DNA of 64,000 nt from CBDDFV01 sp965227335 (GTDB lineage: Bacteria > Planctomycetota > Phycisphaerae > Phycisphaerales > SM1A02), in NCBI GenBank assembly GCA_965227335.1, contig CBDDFV010000012.1:558001-622000 (forward strand), in the 5' to 3' direction. Of the stretch, positions 9,114 to 18,460 are shown one piece after another. How positions within the stretch are numbered: position 1 is the stretch's first letter; each line of letters starts with the position of its first letter. The position numbers were made by a program, and so were the translations under genes. The notes under the pieces were generated by a model. That model did not search any database. It saw only the letters and a list, made by a program, of their open reading frames with translations, and was not told the origin of the DNA.

Positions 9114-10810
9114 TCGTTCGCCGTCCCTTCGCCCTCGCGGAGCGTGTGATACGCCTGCGGTGTAAGTTCCGCGAACGTCTCCGCGCGTCCGCTCGGCCAG
9201 GTCACCCGCAGCTCGTGCGTCGCCGCCGTTCGAATGCGTCCGAGTCCGAAGCGCACCCGCGGGTCCGACGTCGAGCCGTAGCTTCCGCCCGGGTCGGCGA
9301 GCCGGCGCATCGTGCGTCCATTGTGTTCCAGCGTGACGACCGCGCCGTGCATCGTCCCGCCCGGCGCGGGGACGAGGGATGCGCCGATCCACGCCGCGCC
9401 ATCGCCGCGCGTGTTCCGCAGGATCTCGACCGGGCCGTTCGTGTTGGCGACCACGAGGTCGACATCGCCGTCGCGGTCGAGATCGCCGACCGCCAGCCCG
9501 CGCGATGTGCGGTTCGGCCCGACATTGATCACGCTTGCTTTTGTCTCGTCGGCGAATGTGCCGTCGCCCCGGCCGCGAAAGAGCTGGTTCGGCTGGTCGT
9601 ACGGCCACGCGGCGTCGGTCGCGCCGTGAATCGCCACGCCTCCGTTGACCACCACGATGTCGAGGACGCCGTCGAGGTCGATGTCGACGAGCGCCGTCCC
9701 GAACCCGGTCCACGGACGGCTGGGTCCGCCCAGACGCGCGGCGTTCGTGCGATCGACAAACCGCCCTTTCCCGTCATTGACCAGCAACGTGTTCGTTTCC
9801 CCGAGGAGGTGGGAAAGAAAGATGTCGTCATCGCCGTCTCCATCGACATCACCGGCGGCGACGCCCATGCCGGCTTCGGGTTGTCCGTCCGCGTTGTACG
9901 CCGCGCCCGCAATGAGGCCGTCATCGACGAACGCGCCGTCGCCCTGGTTGATCCAGAGCTGGTTCGGGTCGCCGTCATTGGCGACGATGAGGTCCATCGC
10001 GCCGTCGCCGTTCACATCGAGGGCCCGCACGCCGAGGCCGCGGCCGAACGCCCGTGCGAATCCGGCGTCGATGGTCGCGTCGACGAACACGCCGTTGTCG
10101 TTGCGGAGGTAACGGTCGGGCGCGGCGGGAAAGACCTGCGGCCCGCAGTAGTCCCGCGCGCCGCCGGGGGCGAAGCACGCGGGATTGTCCGCCCGTCCGA
10201 AGCCGACGTAGTTGCAGATGAAGAGGTCGAGGTCGCCGTCGCCGTCGCCGTCAAAGAACGCCGCGCTGCTGCTCCAGCGGGCGTCATCGGGGATCGGAAC
10301 CTGGCGGAACGAACCGTCGCCCTGGTTGTGGTAGAGGACGTTTGGTCCGACGTTCGTGACGAGGAGGTCGACGAAGCCGTCCTGGTCGTAGTCGCCGGCG
10401 GCGCAGCCCATGGCGTACCCGCGATGTCCGACCCCGGCGAGGTCGGTGACGTCGGTGAAGCCGTCGGGTCCGTCGTTGCGGAAGAGGCGGTTCGCGGCGT
10501 TCGCGTGGTCGATCGTCCAGGCGCTCGCGTTCGCGATACGGCCGAGGTCGAACCCCTGCAGCGTGAAGAGGTCGAGATCGCCGTCGTGGTCGTAGTCGAT
10601 CAGGCCGACGCCCGGCCCCATGATCTCCGGCATGCGATACGCGCCGCCGACGCCGGCGTCGTGCGGGTGATCGACGCCGACCGTTGCGGTGACGTCAGCG
10701 AACCACCCGCCCGCGTCGGCGGTCGGCGGTGGGGTCGCGGCGTCATCGCAGCCGCCGAGGCCGGCGAGGGGAAGGAGCGCAAGAATCGCGGGGGCGGGGC
10801 GGCGGAGCAT
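9110..10810 (-). CDS. CRTAC1-type FG-GAP/UnbV lipoprotein
   Basis: The start at 10810 gives 566 residues with a lipoprotein-like leader (LALLPLAGLGGC). Seven FG-GAP calcium-loop repeats follow, such as DYDHDGDLDLF, DYDQDGFVDLL, DGDGDGDLDLF and DLDRDGDVDLV. These form an integrin-like beta propeller. The C-terminal 95 residues match the ASPIC/UnbV domain (VRFGLGR, LRVTWPSGR). It is exported and membrane anchored, probably a binding protein. It is the first gene of a two-gene operon with the TPR lipoprotein. The sequence GAATATAC just upstream may be part of its promoter. Confidence 0.92.
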   Translation of the reverse strand: MLRRPAPAILALLPLAGLGGCDDAATPPPTADAGGWFADVTATVGVDHPHDAGVGGAYRMPEIMGPGVGLIDYDHDGDLDLFTLQGFDLGRIANASAWTIDHANAANRLFRNDGPDGFTDVTDLAGVGHRGYAMGCAAGDYDQDGFVDLLVTNVGPNVLYHNQGDGSFRQVPIPDDARWSSSAAFFDGDGDGDLDLFICNYVGFGRADNPACFAPGGARDYCGPQVFPAAPDRYLRNDNGVFVDATIDAGFARAFGRGLGVRALDVNGDGAMDLIVANDGDPNQLWINQGDGAFVDDGLIAGAAYNADGQPEAGMGVAAGDVDGDGDDDIFLSHLLGETNTLLVNDGKGRFVDRTNAARLGGPSRPWTGFGTALVDIDLDGVLDIVVVNGGVAIHGATDAAWPYDQPNQLFRGRGDGTFADETKASVINVGPNRTSRGLAVGDLDRDGDVDLVVANTNGPVEILRNTRGDGAAWIGASLVPAPGGTMHGAVVTLEHNGRTMRRLADPGGSYGSTSDPRVRFGLGRIRTAATHELRVTWPSGRAETFAELTPQAYHTLREGEGTANE

Positions 10811-10909
10811 CACGGGTATATTCTCGCGATCTGGTCCCGGCTCGCCATTCGCGGCGAAATTCCGCGATCGATCGAGCCCGGGCCGCTTCGGGCCGCGCGG
10901 GGGGCGGGG

Positions 10910-10915
10910 TATGAT
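10910..10915 (+). promoter_or_regulatory. -10 element before the small Cys-pair membrane protein
   Basis: TATGAT stands nine bases before the ATG at 10925. That matches the spacing at gatB and at the Met-rich leader ORF and predicts an untranslated leader of about three bases. Confidence 0.45.
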
Positions 10916-10924
10916 TGAGCCGCC

Positions 10925-11443
10925 ATGATCGTCCGCATGCGCGATCAATTCCGGCGTCGCCTGGGGCGGATCGTTCTCCCCGCCGACGCCCGTCCGACGC
11001 GGGCGCGGCTGGAAGACAGCGACCGCGAGGTGTTTCTGCACTGGGACGGCGCCGTCGACGACGCGGGAAAGTTGCGCCGCTGTCTCGCCTGCTCATGTCA
11101 GGACCTCTTCCAGGAGCGTGCGTTCCCGCAGGTGACGGCGTTCGTCGTCGTCCTGGCGTTCGCGGGCGCCGTGATCTCGATTCTCGGACTCGCCACCCCG
11201 CCGATCCTCATCGCCATGTGCATCGTGCTCGTCCTCGATCTGGCGATCTTCCTTTTCTCAAAGCGCCGTCTCGTCTGTTACCGATGTCGGACTTCATACC
11301 GGGCGACGCCGATCGCCAGGTACCACCGCTCGTGGGACCGGACCGTCGCGGAGAAATACCCGCCCCCCGGACCGCCCCCCGCCGACGCGCCGGAAGACGG
11401 CGTGCCGGCGGCCGAATCGGCGAACGCGGCCCGGATCTCCTGA
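10925..11443 (+). CDS. small membrane protein with CxC and CxxC pairs
   Basis: I do not recognise a family. The 172-residue product has a basic N-terminus, a cysteine cluster CLACSC (about 53-58) and two adjacent hydrophobic helices (about 69-88 and 90-113). CYRC follows directly after them, and the tail is Pro- and Ala-rich. The cysteine groups flank the helix pair on the same predicted side, so they could form one zinc-ribbon-like site; this is inference. The start has a -10 element at near-leaderless spacing. It diverges from the CRTAC1-type operon. Confidence 0.7.
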   Translation: MIVRMRDQFRRRLGRIVLPADARPTRARLEDSDREVFLHWDGAVDDAGKLRRCLACSCQDLFQERAFPQVTAFVVVLAFAGAVISILGLATPPILIAMCIVLVLDLAIFLFSKRRLVCYRCRTSYRATPIARYHRSWDRTVAEKYPPPGPPPADAPEDGVPAAESANAARIS

Positions 11444-11497
11444 GCCCGTCGGTCTCGGGACCGGACCGAAGAAGCCTCAGACGAAAGCGCGACGACG

Positions 11498-12175
11498 ATG
11501 CCCGCCTCCTTCCCGAACCCGATGTCGCGCCCCGCGCCGGACCCGCGCCCGGTGGCGCTGCTCGGCGCCGGCGGTCACGCGGCGGTCGTGCGCGAAACGC
11601 TGCGCGCCGCCGGTCGAACGTTCGCCGGCGTGTATGCGGATGAAGGCGCCCCCGCCCTCGCGCCGGACGCCGCCGCGCTACAGCCGCGGCTCGGCTCGGT
11701 GGAGTCGGCCTTCGACTCGGAGGTCGCGGGCGGTCCCGCGTTGTTCCCGGCGGTGGGGGACAACCGGTTGCGTCTGGCGTGGCTGGAGCGGATCGCCGCC
11801 GCGCGTCTGGCCCCCGCGATCGTGCATCCGACCGCGGTGATCGCGTCGGACGCGTCGATTGCGCCGGGGGTGTTCATCGGTCCCCGTGCGGTCGTGAACG
11901 CCCGCGCCCGCCTCGCGGCCGGCGCCATTGTGAATACCGGCGCGATCGTTGAACACGACTGTGATGTCGCCGAAGGCGCCCATCTCGCCCCCGCCGCGAC
12001 GTTGGCCGGCGGCGTCCGCATCGAGCGCGGCGTGCTGATCGGCGCCGGCGCGGTTTGCGTGCCGCGCGTCGTTGTCGGGGCGTTCACGGTCGTCGGCGCG
12101 AACGCGACGGTGGTCCGTGATCTCCCGCCGGATGTCATTGCGGTGGGCACCCCCGCGCGTCCGATGCAGGCGTGA
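11498..12175 (+). CDS. NeuD-type sugar O-acyltransferase (left-handed beta-helix)
   Basis: The 225-residue product begins with a Rossmann-like segment (VALLGAGGHAAVV) typical of NeuD/PglD enzymes. Hexapeptide repeats follow that build a left-handed beta-helix (IAPGVFIGPRAVVNARARLAAG, VLIGAGAVCVPRVVVG). The end VVRDLPPDVIAVGTPARPM is the classic acyltransferase tail. Such enzymes acetylate amino-sugar nucleotides or sialic-acid-like sugars for glycoconjugates. ATG at 11525 (MSRPAP) is an alternative start. No other sugar genes are adjacent, so the substrate is unknown. Confidence 0.88.
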   Translation: MPASFPNPMSRPAPDPRPVALLGAGGHAAVVRETLRAAGRTFAGVYADEGAPALAPDAAALQPRLGSVESAFDSEVAGGPALFPAVGDNRLRLAWLERIAAARLAPAIVHPTAVIASDASIAPGVFIGPRAVVNARARLAAGAIVNTGAIVEHDCDVAEGAHLAPAATLAGGVRIERGVLIGAGAVCVPRVVVGAFTVVGANATVVRDLPPDVIAVGTPARPMQA

Positions 12176-12188
12176 ATCGCCGACGCGC

Positions 12189-12323
12189 GGCGTCCCCCGA
12201 CCTCACCGGAAAACCACTGGGGTTTGGCGGTCGCCTGTGTTACGGTCGAGGCCATGCCTCGTTTCCAGGGAGAACATATGTCCAATCGCGCCCGACTGAA
12301 CGGCGCCGTTTCGCGGCTGGCGC
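12189..12323 (+). repeat. duplicated leader cassette, copy 1
   Basis: This stretch of about 135 bases covers the non-coding upstream region, the ribosome binding site and the start of the signal peptide. It recurs at 13563-13697 with only scattered changes. Both copies contain CCTGTGTTACGGTCGAGGCC (possible TAnnnT -10 at TACGGT) and CCAGGGAGAAC. Confidence 0.8.
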
Positions 12324-13531
12324 TCGCGAGTCTTTTCTTCGGGGTCGCCGTCCCGACGGCTTGGTCGCAATGTCGCTATGAGATTGAGTTGATCGATCTT
12401 CCTCCGTGCGGCGACGAGGGTCAGCCAGTTTCGATCGCGGGCGGAAACAACAACGGGGCCGCCGGGGGGACCGCTTGTCTCTGCGGATGTCCGATCGAAG
12501 TGGACCCATTCCTGTGGACGCCCGATCGAGGAGCCGTCATCCTCCCACTTCCCTCGGGGGAGACGCTGGTGGACATTGCGGACATCGGTCCCGCGAACGA
12601 GGTGGTCGGCTCATATATCCCGGAGCCGGGGTTCTTCCGCTGGCCGGTCGTCTGGACCGCGGGCCGGGCTGAGTTTCTGCCGATGATTACGGACGCCACT
12701 TCGGGTCACGTGACGTCGATCAACGACGATGGCTTGATGGTGGGCTACTGCAGTGATCCGGGCGTCCCCGGTCTTCTGACGACAACGGTTGTCTGGGACC
12801 ATGGTCAAGCAACTGATCTCAAACCGGACTTCGCGCCCTATCCGACGTCGCGCGGCTTCGCAGTCAGTGACAACAGCTTGATCGTCGGCAGCCTGTGGGT
12901 GGACCCGGTGACACGACAGCGAGGGTACGTGTGGCGAGACCGCGAAGTCACCGTCATCCCCGCGTGGGAAGGGGTTCAGGATGCGTCATCACTGGCGGTG
13001 AGTGATCGCGGCGTGGTCGTCGGGCGGTCGATTACACCAAACCTGGCCGCCACGGGTCTCGGCTGGATGTGGAGCGAGCAAGATGGGACGACCATCCTCC
13101 CCACACCAGACGGAGCGGATGTCACGACAATTCCATACGGTGTCAACGATGCCGATCAGATCGTCGGGTGGGCCGACGTCGATCCATTGCCGATTGCCGT
13201 CATGTGGGTGGACGGTGAGGTGATCAGCCTCAATTCGCTCATCGAGCTTCCAGACACGGTTCACCTATACGACGCCAGGGCAGTTAATGATGCCGGCCAG
13301 ATCTTCGGTACTGCCCTGCAGTTGGCGACCAATGGGTCAGCCGTGGGCTTCGTCCTGACGCCGGTCGGCATCGTTCCGGCCGACGTCACCATCGACTGCA
13401 CAGTCGACCTCGCGGACCTGACCATGGTGCTCGAAGACTGGGGCAAGACCGAGACACGGTCTGATGTCGATGGCAATGGCGTCGTCGGAGCAGAGGACCT
13501 CGCGGCGGTGCTCGCCGCGTGGGATTCGTGA
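12278..13531 (+). CDS. secreted HAF-like repeat protein with GC-type dockerin (paralogue 1)
   Basis: The start at 12278 has GGGAGA four bases upstream; ATG at 12254 is the alternative. The 417-residue product has a signal peptide ending near AWSQ. About seven HAF-like repeats follow, with the pattern AxxxNDxGxIVGxxxxxxxxxAxxW, for example AVNDAGQIFGTA. These repeats probably fold as a beta propeller. Two dockerin half repeats close the protein (DCTVDLADLTMVLEDWG, DVDGNGVVGAEDLAAVLAAW). The function of HAF-repeat proteins is unknown. It is followed directly by paralogue 2. Confidence 0.85.
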   Translation: MSNRARLNGAVSRLALASLFFGVAVPTAWSQCRYEIELIDLPPCGDEGQPVSIAGGNNNGAAGGTACLCGCPIEVDPFLWTPDRGAVILPLPSGETLVDIADIGPANEVVGSYIPEPGFFRWPVVWTAGRAEFLPMITDATSGHVTSINDDGLMVGYCSDPGVPGLLTTTVVWDHGQATDLKPDFAPYPTSRGFAVSDNSLIVGSLWVDPVTRQRGYVWRDREVTVIPAWEGVQDASSLAVSDRGVVVGRSITPNLAATGLGWMWSEQDGTTILPTPDGADVTTIPYGVNDADQIVGWADVDPLPIAVMWVDGEVISLNSLIELPDTVHLYDARAVNDAGQIFGTALQLATNGSAVGFVLTPVGIVPADVTIDCTVDLADLTMVLEDWGKTETRSDVDGNGVVGAEDLAAVLAAWDS

Positions 13532-13562
13532 AAGTCGATCACCCCTCCGCCCGCAACGCTGG

Positions 13563-13697
13563 GCGTCCCCCGACCTCACCGGAAACCCCCTGGCGTTCGG
13601 CGGCAGCCTGTGTTACGGTCGAGGCCATGCCTCGTTTCCAGGGAGAACACCTGTCCAATCGCGTCCGCATGAACGGCGCCGTTTCGCGGCTGGCGTT
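13563..13697 (+). repeat. duplicated leader cassette, copy 2
   Basis: This is the counterpart of 12189-12323. The ATG used in copy 1 (12278) is CTG here (13651), while the GGGAGA in front of it is unchanged. Confidence 0.8.
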
Positions 13698-14910
13698 CGC
13701 CGGTCTTGTTGTCGTGGGTGGGATCGCCGCGCAGGCGCACGGGCAGTGCATGTACGAGGTGACGATCGTACAGGCGGCGCCCTGCGGCGATGGAGACATC
13801 CCCGAGTTGGATCTTCGCGGCATCAGTTCGGTGGGAACGGCGTGCGGCACGCAGTGCGCATCGTGCTCATGTTTCAGCGATCAACCGATCGCGTGGATTT
13901 CGGGGAACATCGTTCAGTTGGAGGACCCCGAGAAGAACGACACGGCGGACGCCCGGGACATCAACGCGAGTGGCGAGGTCGTTGGCTGCTCGACGTTTCC
14001 GGGCAAGTGGGCCCGCTTTGGTGAAATCGCCACGGTGTGGCGGGAGGGAAAGGCCATTCCCCTGGGCCTCACGAACGGTGCGAATGTCAGCTACGCGTCT
14101 GCGATTAACGACGCCGGAGTGATCGTCGGCGCGTCCGCTGACATTGTCGACGCCGATCCACCATGGCAGGCGGTGCTGTGGGAAGACGATGTGCTGATCA
14201 ACGTTGGCGAGCGTCTCTCGGGTTTCAGTTCCCGGGCTGACGACATCAATGCGGCCGGCGTGGTCTGTGGACGAGTCAGCGACGGCGGTCAGTTCGGTGA
14301 TCGCGGCTTCATCTGGTCCGAAGGCCGCACGACGGTCCTTCCGGCCGTCCCGGGCGGCCTGACGAGCATCGCGGTCGCGATCAACGATCGCAACATGCTC
14401 GCCGTCGAGGGCGCCGCCGCCGACAATTCGCGCGGGCTCGGTTTTCTCTGGGATGCGGGTTCGATGACGATGCTTCACGACCTCCCGAATCAGGATGACG
14501 TCGATGTCAATGACATCAATGATGCAGGTCAGATCGTGGGCATGGCGGACATAAAGGCCGGGCTCTCCCGGGGCGTGATCTGGCAGGGGGACTCGGTTCG
14601 CGATCTCAACGACTGGATCGTGACGTCGGAGATCGTCCATGTCGCGTCGGCCCGCGCCATCAATGATCGCGGCCAAATCGCAGCGGCGGTCTTCGTTGGT
14701 CCGTTTCCATTCGAAGAGTACGCGGCGGCGATTCTCACGCCGGTCGGTTCCGCCGACGCCGACGTCAACATCGACTGCCACGTCGACGAAGCGGACCTGG
14801 CGATCCTGCTCGAAGACTGGGGGCAGTCGGAGTTGCCGACGGATATCGATGAGGATGGCGTCGTGGGGCCGCGCGATCTCGCCATTCTGCTGTCGCAGTG
14901 GTCGGATTGA
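13627..14910 (+). CDS. secreted HAF-like repeat protein with GC-type dockerin (paralogue 2)
   Basis: The aligned start codon of paralogue 1 is CTG here. The start is therefore ATG at 13627 (427 residues) or ATG at 13669 (MNGAVSRLAF, 413 residues). A signal peptide ending at AHGQ is followed by CMYEVTIVQAAPCGDGD, nearly identical to paralogue 3. HAF-like repeats (AINDAGVIVGAS, DINDAGQIVGMAD) come next. The C-terminal dockerin pair reads DCHVDEADLAILLEDWG and DIDEDGVVGPRDLAILLSQW. The gene ends eight bases from the stop of convergent uup. Confidence 0.83.
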   Translation: MPRFQGEHLSNRVRMNGAVSRLAFAGLVVVGGIAAQAHGQCMYEVTIVQAAPCGDGDIPELDLRGISSVGTACGTQCASCSCFSDQPIAWISGNIVQLEDPEKNDTADARDINASGEVVGCSTFPGKWARFGEIATVWREGKAIPLGLTNGANVSYASAINDAGVIVGASADIVDADPPWQAVLWEDDVLINVGERLSGFSSRADDINAAGVVCGRVSDGGQFGDRGFIWSEGRTTVLPAVPGGLTSIAVAINDRNMLAVEGAAADNSRGLGFLWDAGSMTMLHDLPNQDDVDVNDINDAGQIVGMADIKAGLSRGVIWQGDSVRDLNDWIVTSEIVHVASARAINDRGQIAAAVFVGPFPFEEYAAAILTPVGSADADVNIDCHVDEADLAILLEDWGQSELPTDIDEDGVVGPRDLAILLSQWSD

Positions 14911-14918
14911 CGCGCGGA

Positions 14919-16754
<1,836 letters not shown>

Positions 16755-16893
16755 TGGTGTGGGCGGATGATAGGCGCGGGCGCGTCGAAGTCACACGAGG
16801 CCGGGCCGATCCGGGTCAGCGCGCCGACGCGTCCCCTCCGAACGGGCCGTCCACAGATCGAACCGCAATGTGAATTCAGGTCGTTCTCGACGA

Positions 16894-16917
16894 ATCTCAA
16901 CATCGTCTCGTTGAGAT
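16894..16917. promoter_or_regulatory. 8-bp inverted repeat
   Basis: ATCTCAAC and GTTGAGAT form a perfect inverted repeat around an 8-base spacer. No T tract follows, so an operator is more likely than a terminator. Its position between divergent genes fits a binding site. Confidence 0.4.
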
Positions 16918-17003
16918 CGCCGCGCGAGGCTCGTAGAGATTCACGTGGGGATTCCTGCCTCACGCCGTGCTGACAACGCCGGGCCCGATCGGCGCCGCGA
17001 TCA

Positions 17004-17033
17004 TTGCGTGAAGCACTGTAAATTGTTTATAAT
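17004..17033 (+). promoter_or_regulatory. sigma70-like promoter of HAF paralogue 3
   Basis: TTGCGT and a perfect TATAAT are separated by 18 bases in an AT-rich pocket. The predicted transcript would carry a leader of about 77 bases to the ATG at 17118. Confidence 0.6.
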
Positions 17034-17048
17034 CAATATCTTAGACTC

Positions 17049-17068
17049 TCGCAGATCATGGTCTGCGA
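17049..17068 (+). promoter_or_regulatory. 7-bp inverted repeat just downstream of the predicted transcription start
   Basis: TCGCAGA and TCTGCGA pair perfectly around TCATGG. It lies about 15-35 bases after the TATAAT box and could be an operator or a 5' leader hairpin. Confidence 0.4.
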
Positions 17069-17117
17069 CGCGATGTCGTGTGATAGGGTGGCGTTGTCAA
17101 CGAAACCGGGAGATTTC

Positions 17118-18383
17118 ATGTCAGATCAAAGCAGCGTCCATCGGTCAGCATCGCAACGATTGGTGTCCGCCCGCCGGCCATTCGGGTTCGTCAGTCTCGC
17201 CCTCGTCGGAGCGATCAGCGTCCAGGCGCACGGGCAGTGCATGTATGACGTGACGATCGTGCAGCCGGCGCCGTGCCCGGACGGCGAAGTGAAGTCACTG
17301 GCGCTGTGGGCGGTCAACAACCACGGTGAAGCCGCGGGAAAGGTGTTGGAATGCACGCTCATTCCCCACTCGATTCCGCTGCGCTGGTCGGCAGGCGGGG
17401 GCCTGGTCACGCTCGACGCGCCCGGTGACCCGGACGACACCGTGGATATCGACGGGATCAACGACGACGGCGCCGTCGTCGGGAGCTACCGAATTGAGGC
17501 CACGGGTCGACGGCAGGCGGTCGTCTGGGTCGGCGCCGAAGCCATCGAACTCGAGAACTCGCCGGAAGGCGGCGACGCGTGGACGGAAGCGTACGGGATC
17601 AACCGCCATGGGGTTATTGCCGGAATGGCCGGCCAGCCCAACTCACCCTGGCGCGCCGTCTTGTGGTCCGGCGGGCGTATGGTCGAGATCGCGGACGCGT
17701 TGCCGTACGATTCCTCGCGGGCTCGCGACATCAACGACCGAGGCGTGGTGGTGGGGCATGGATCGGGCGACGACTTCCGGGTGCAACAGGGGTTCATGCT
17801 GCAGGACGGCATGTGGACCGAGTTGCCGGTGCTGGAGGGCTCAATCCAGGGCCGGGCGATCGCGGTGAACAACCGAAACGTCGCTGTCGGCTTCAGCTTC
17901 TTTGATGATGACGGGTTCTACCTCCGTCCCGTGATGTGGGTTGATGGTCGCCCGATCCAACTCGGCACAGATCACGGGCGGGCGAACGACATCAACGATG
18001 CGGGTCAGATCGTTGGTGAGGCAGAAGGACCCGCCGGCGACTACCCGGCGATGTGGCAGAACGGACTGGTATTCGACGTCAACGACCTTGTCGCGACGCC
18101 GGGCATCGAAATCGACGATGTCTATTCGATTGCTGATTCGGGCATCATGGCCGGCGATGGCGAGGGATTCGGTCCGAACGGCTACTCCAAGTTCGGCGTC
18201 ATCCTCACGCCGATCGGTTCTGCCGAGGCCGACGTCAACATCGACTGCCGCGTCGACGAAGCAGACCTCGCGATTCTGCTCGAAGACTGGGGGCAGTCGG
18301 AGTTACCGACGGATATCGATGAGGACGGCGTCGTGGGGCCGCGCGATCTTGCCATTCTGCTGTCGCAGTGGTCCGGTTCATAG
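17118..18383 (+). CDS. secreted HAF-like repeat protein with GC-type dockerin (paralogue 3)
   Basis: The start at 17118 has GGGAG seven bases upstream, giving 421 residues. The signal peptide ends at AHGQ; CMYDVTIVQPAPC follows as in paralogue 2. HAF-like repeats include GINDDGAVVGSY, DINDRGVVVGHG and DINDAGQIVGEA. The dockerin (DCRVDEADLAILLEDWG, DIDEDGVVGPRDLAILLSQW) is almost identical to that of paralogue 2 at both protein and DNA level, while the repeat bodies differ strongly. Unlike the other two it has its own AT-rich promoter and lacks the duplicated leader cassette. Confidence 0.87.
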   Translation: MSDQSSVHRSASQRLVSARRPFGFVSLALVGAISVQAHGQCMYDVTIVQPAPCPDGEVKSLALWAVNNHGEAAGKVLECTLIPHSIPLRWSAGGGLVTLDAPGDPDDTVDIDGINDDGAVVGSYRIEATGRRQAVVWVGAEAIELENSPEGGDAWTEAYGINRHGVIAGMAGQPNSPWRAVLWSGGRMVEIADALPYDSSRARDINDRGVVVGHGSGDDFRVQQGFMLQDGMWTELPVLEGSIQGRAIAVNNRNVAVGFSFFDDDGFYLRPVMWVDGRPIQLGTDHGRANDINDAGQIVGEAEGPAGDYPAMWQNGLVFDVNDLVATPGIEIDDVYSIADSGIMAGDGEGFGPNGYSKFGVILTPIGSAEADVNIDCRVDEADLAILLEDWGQSELPTDIDEDGVVGPRDLAILLSQWSGS

Positions 18384-18391
18384 GGAAACGA

Positions 18392-18415
18392 CGTCACGGT
18401 GGCTAGACCGTGACG
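18392..18415 (+). terminator. hairpin between HAF paralogue 3 and the beta-helix gene
   Basis: A 9-bp perfect stem (CGTCACGGT/ACCGTGACG) with the loop GGCTAG starts nine bases after the stop codon. No T tract follows, so termination is uncertain and an RNA-stabilising hairpin is possible. Confidence 0.45.
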
Positions 18416-18460
18416 CCAAGCACCAACACTCGGTTCTCAGTTGTATAGAAGGAGCATTCG

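Larger units (their letters stand above)
16755..17117. other. AT-richer divergent intergenic region
   Basis: It separates uup (minus) from the third HAF gene (plus) and has visibly lower G+C than its surroundings. It holds the uup -10 box, two inverted repeats and one sigma70-like promoter, listed separately. I see no ORF. Confidence 0.6.

Noticed and set aside
12189..13697. Duplicated leader cassettes as an insertion sequence or integron-like element
   Set aside because: There are no terminal inverted repeats, no transposase or integrase gene and no target-site duplication. A gene duplication explains the pattern.
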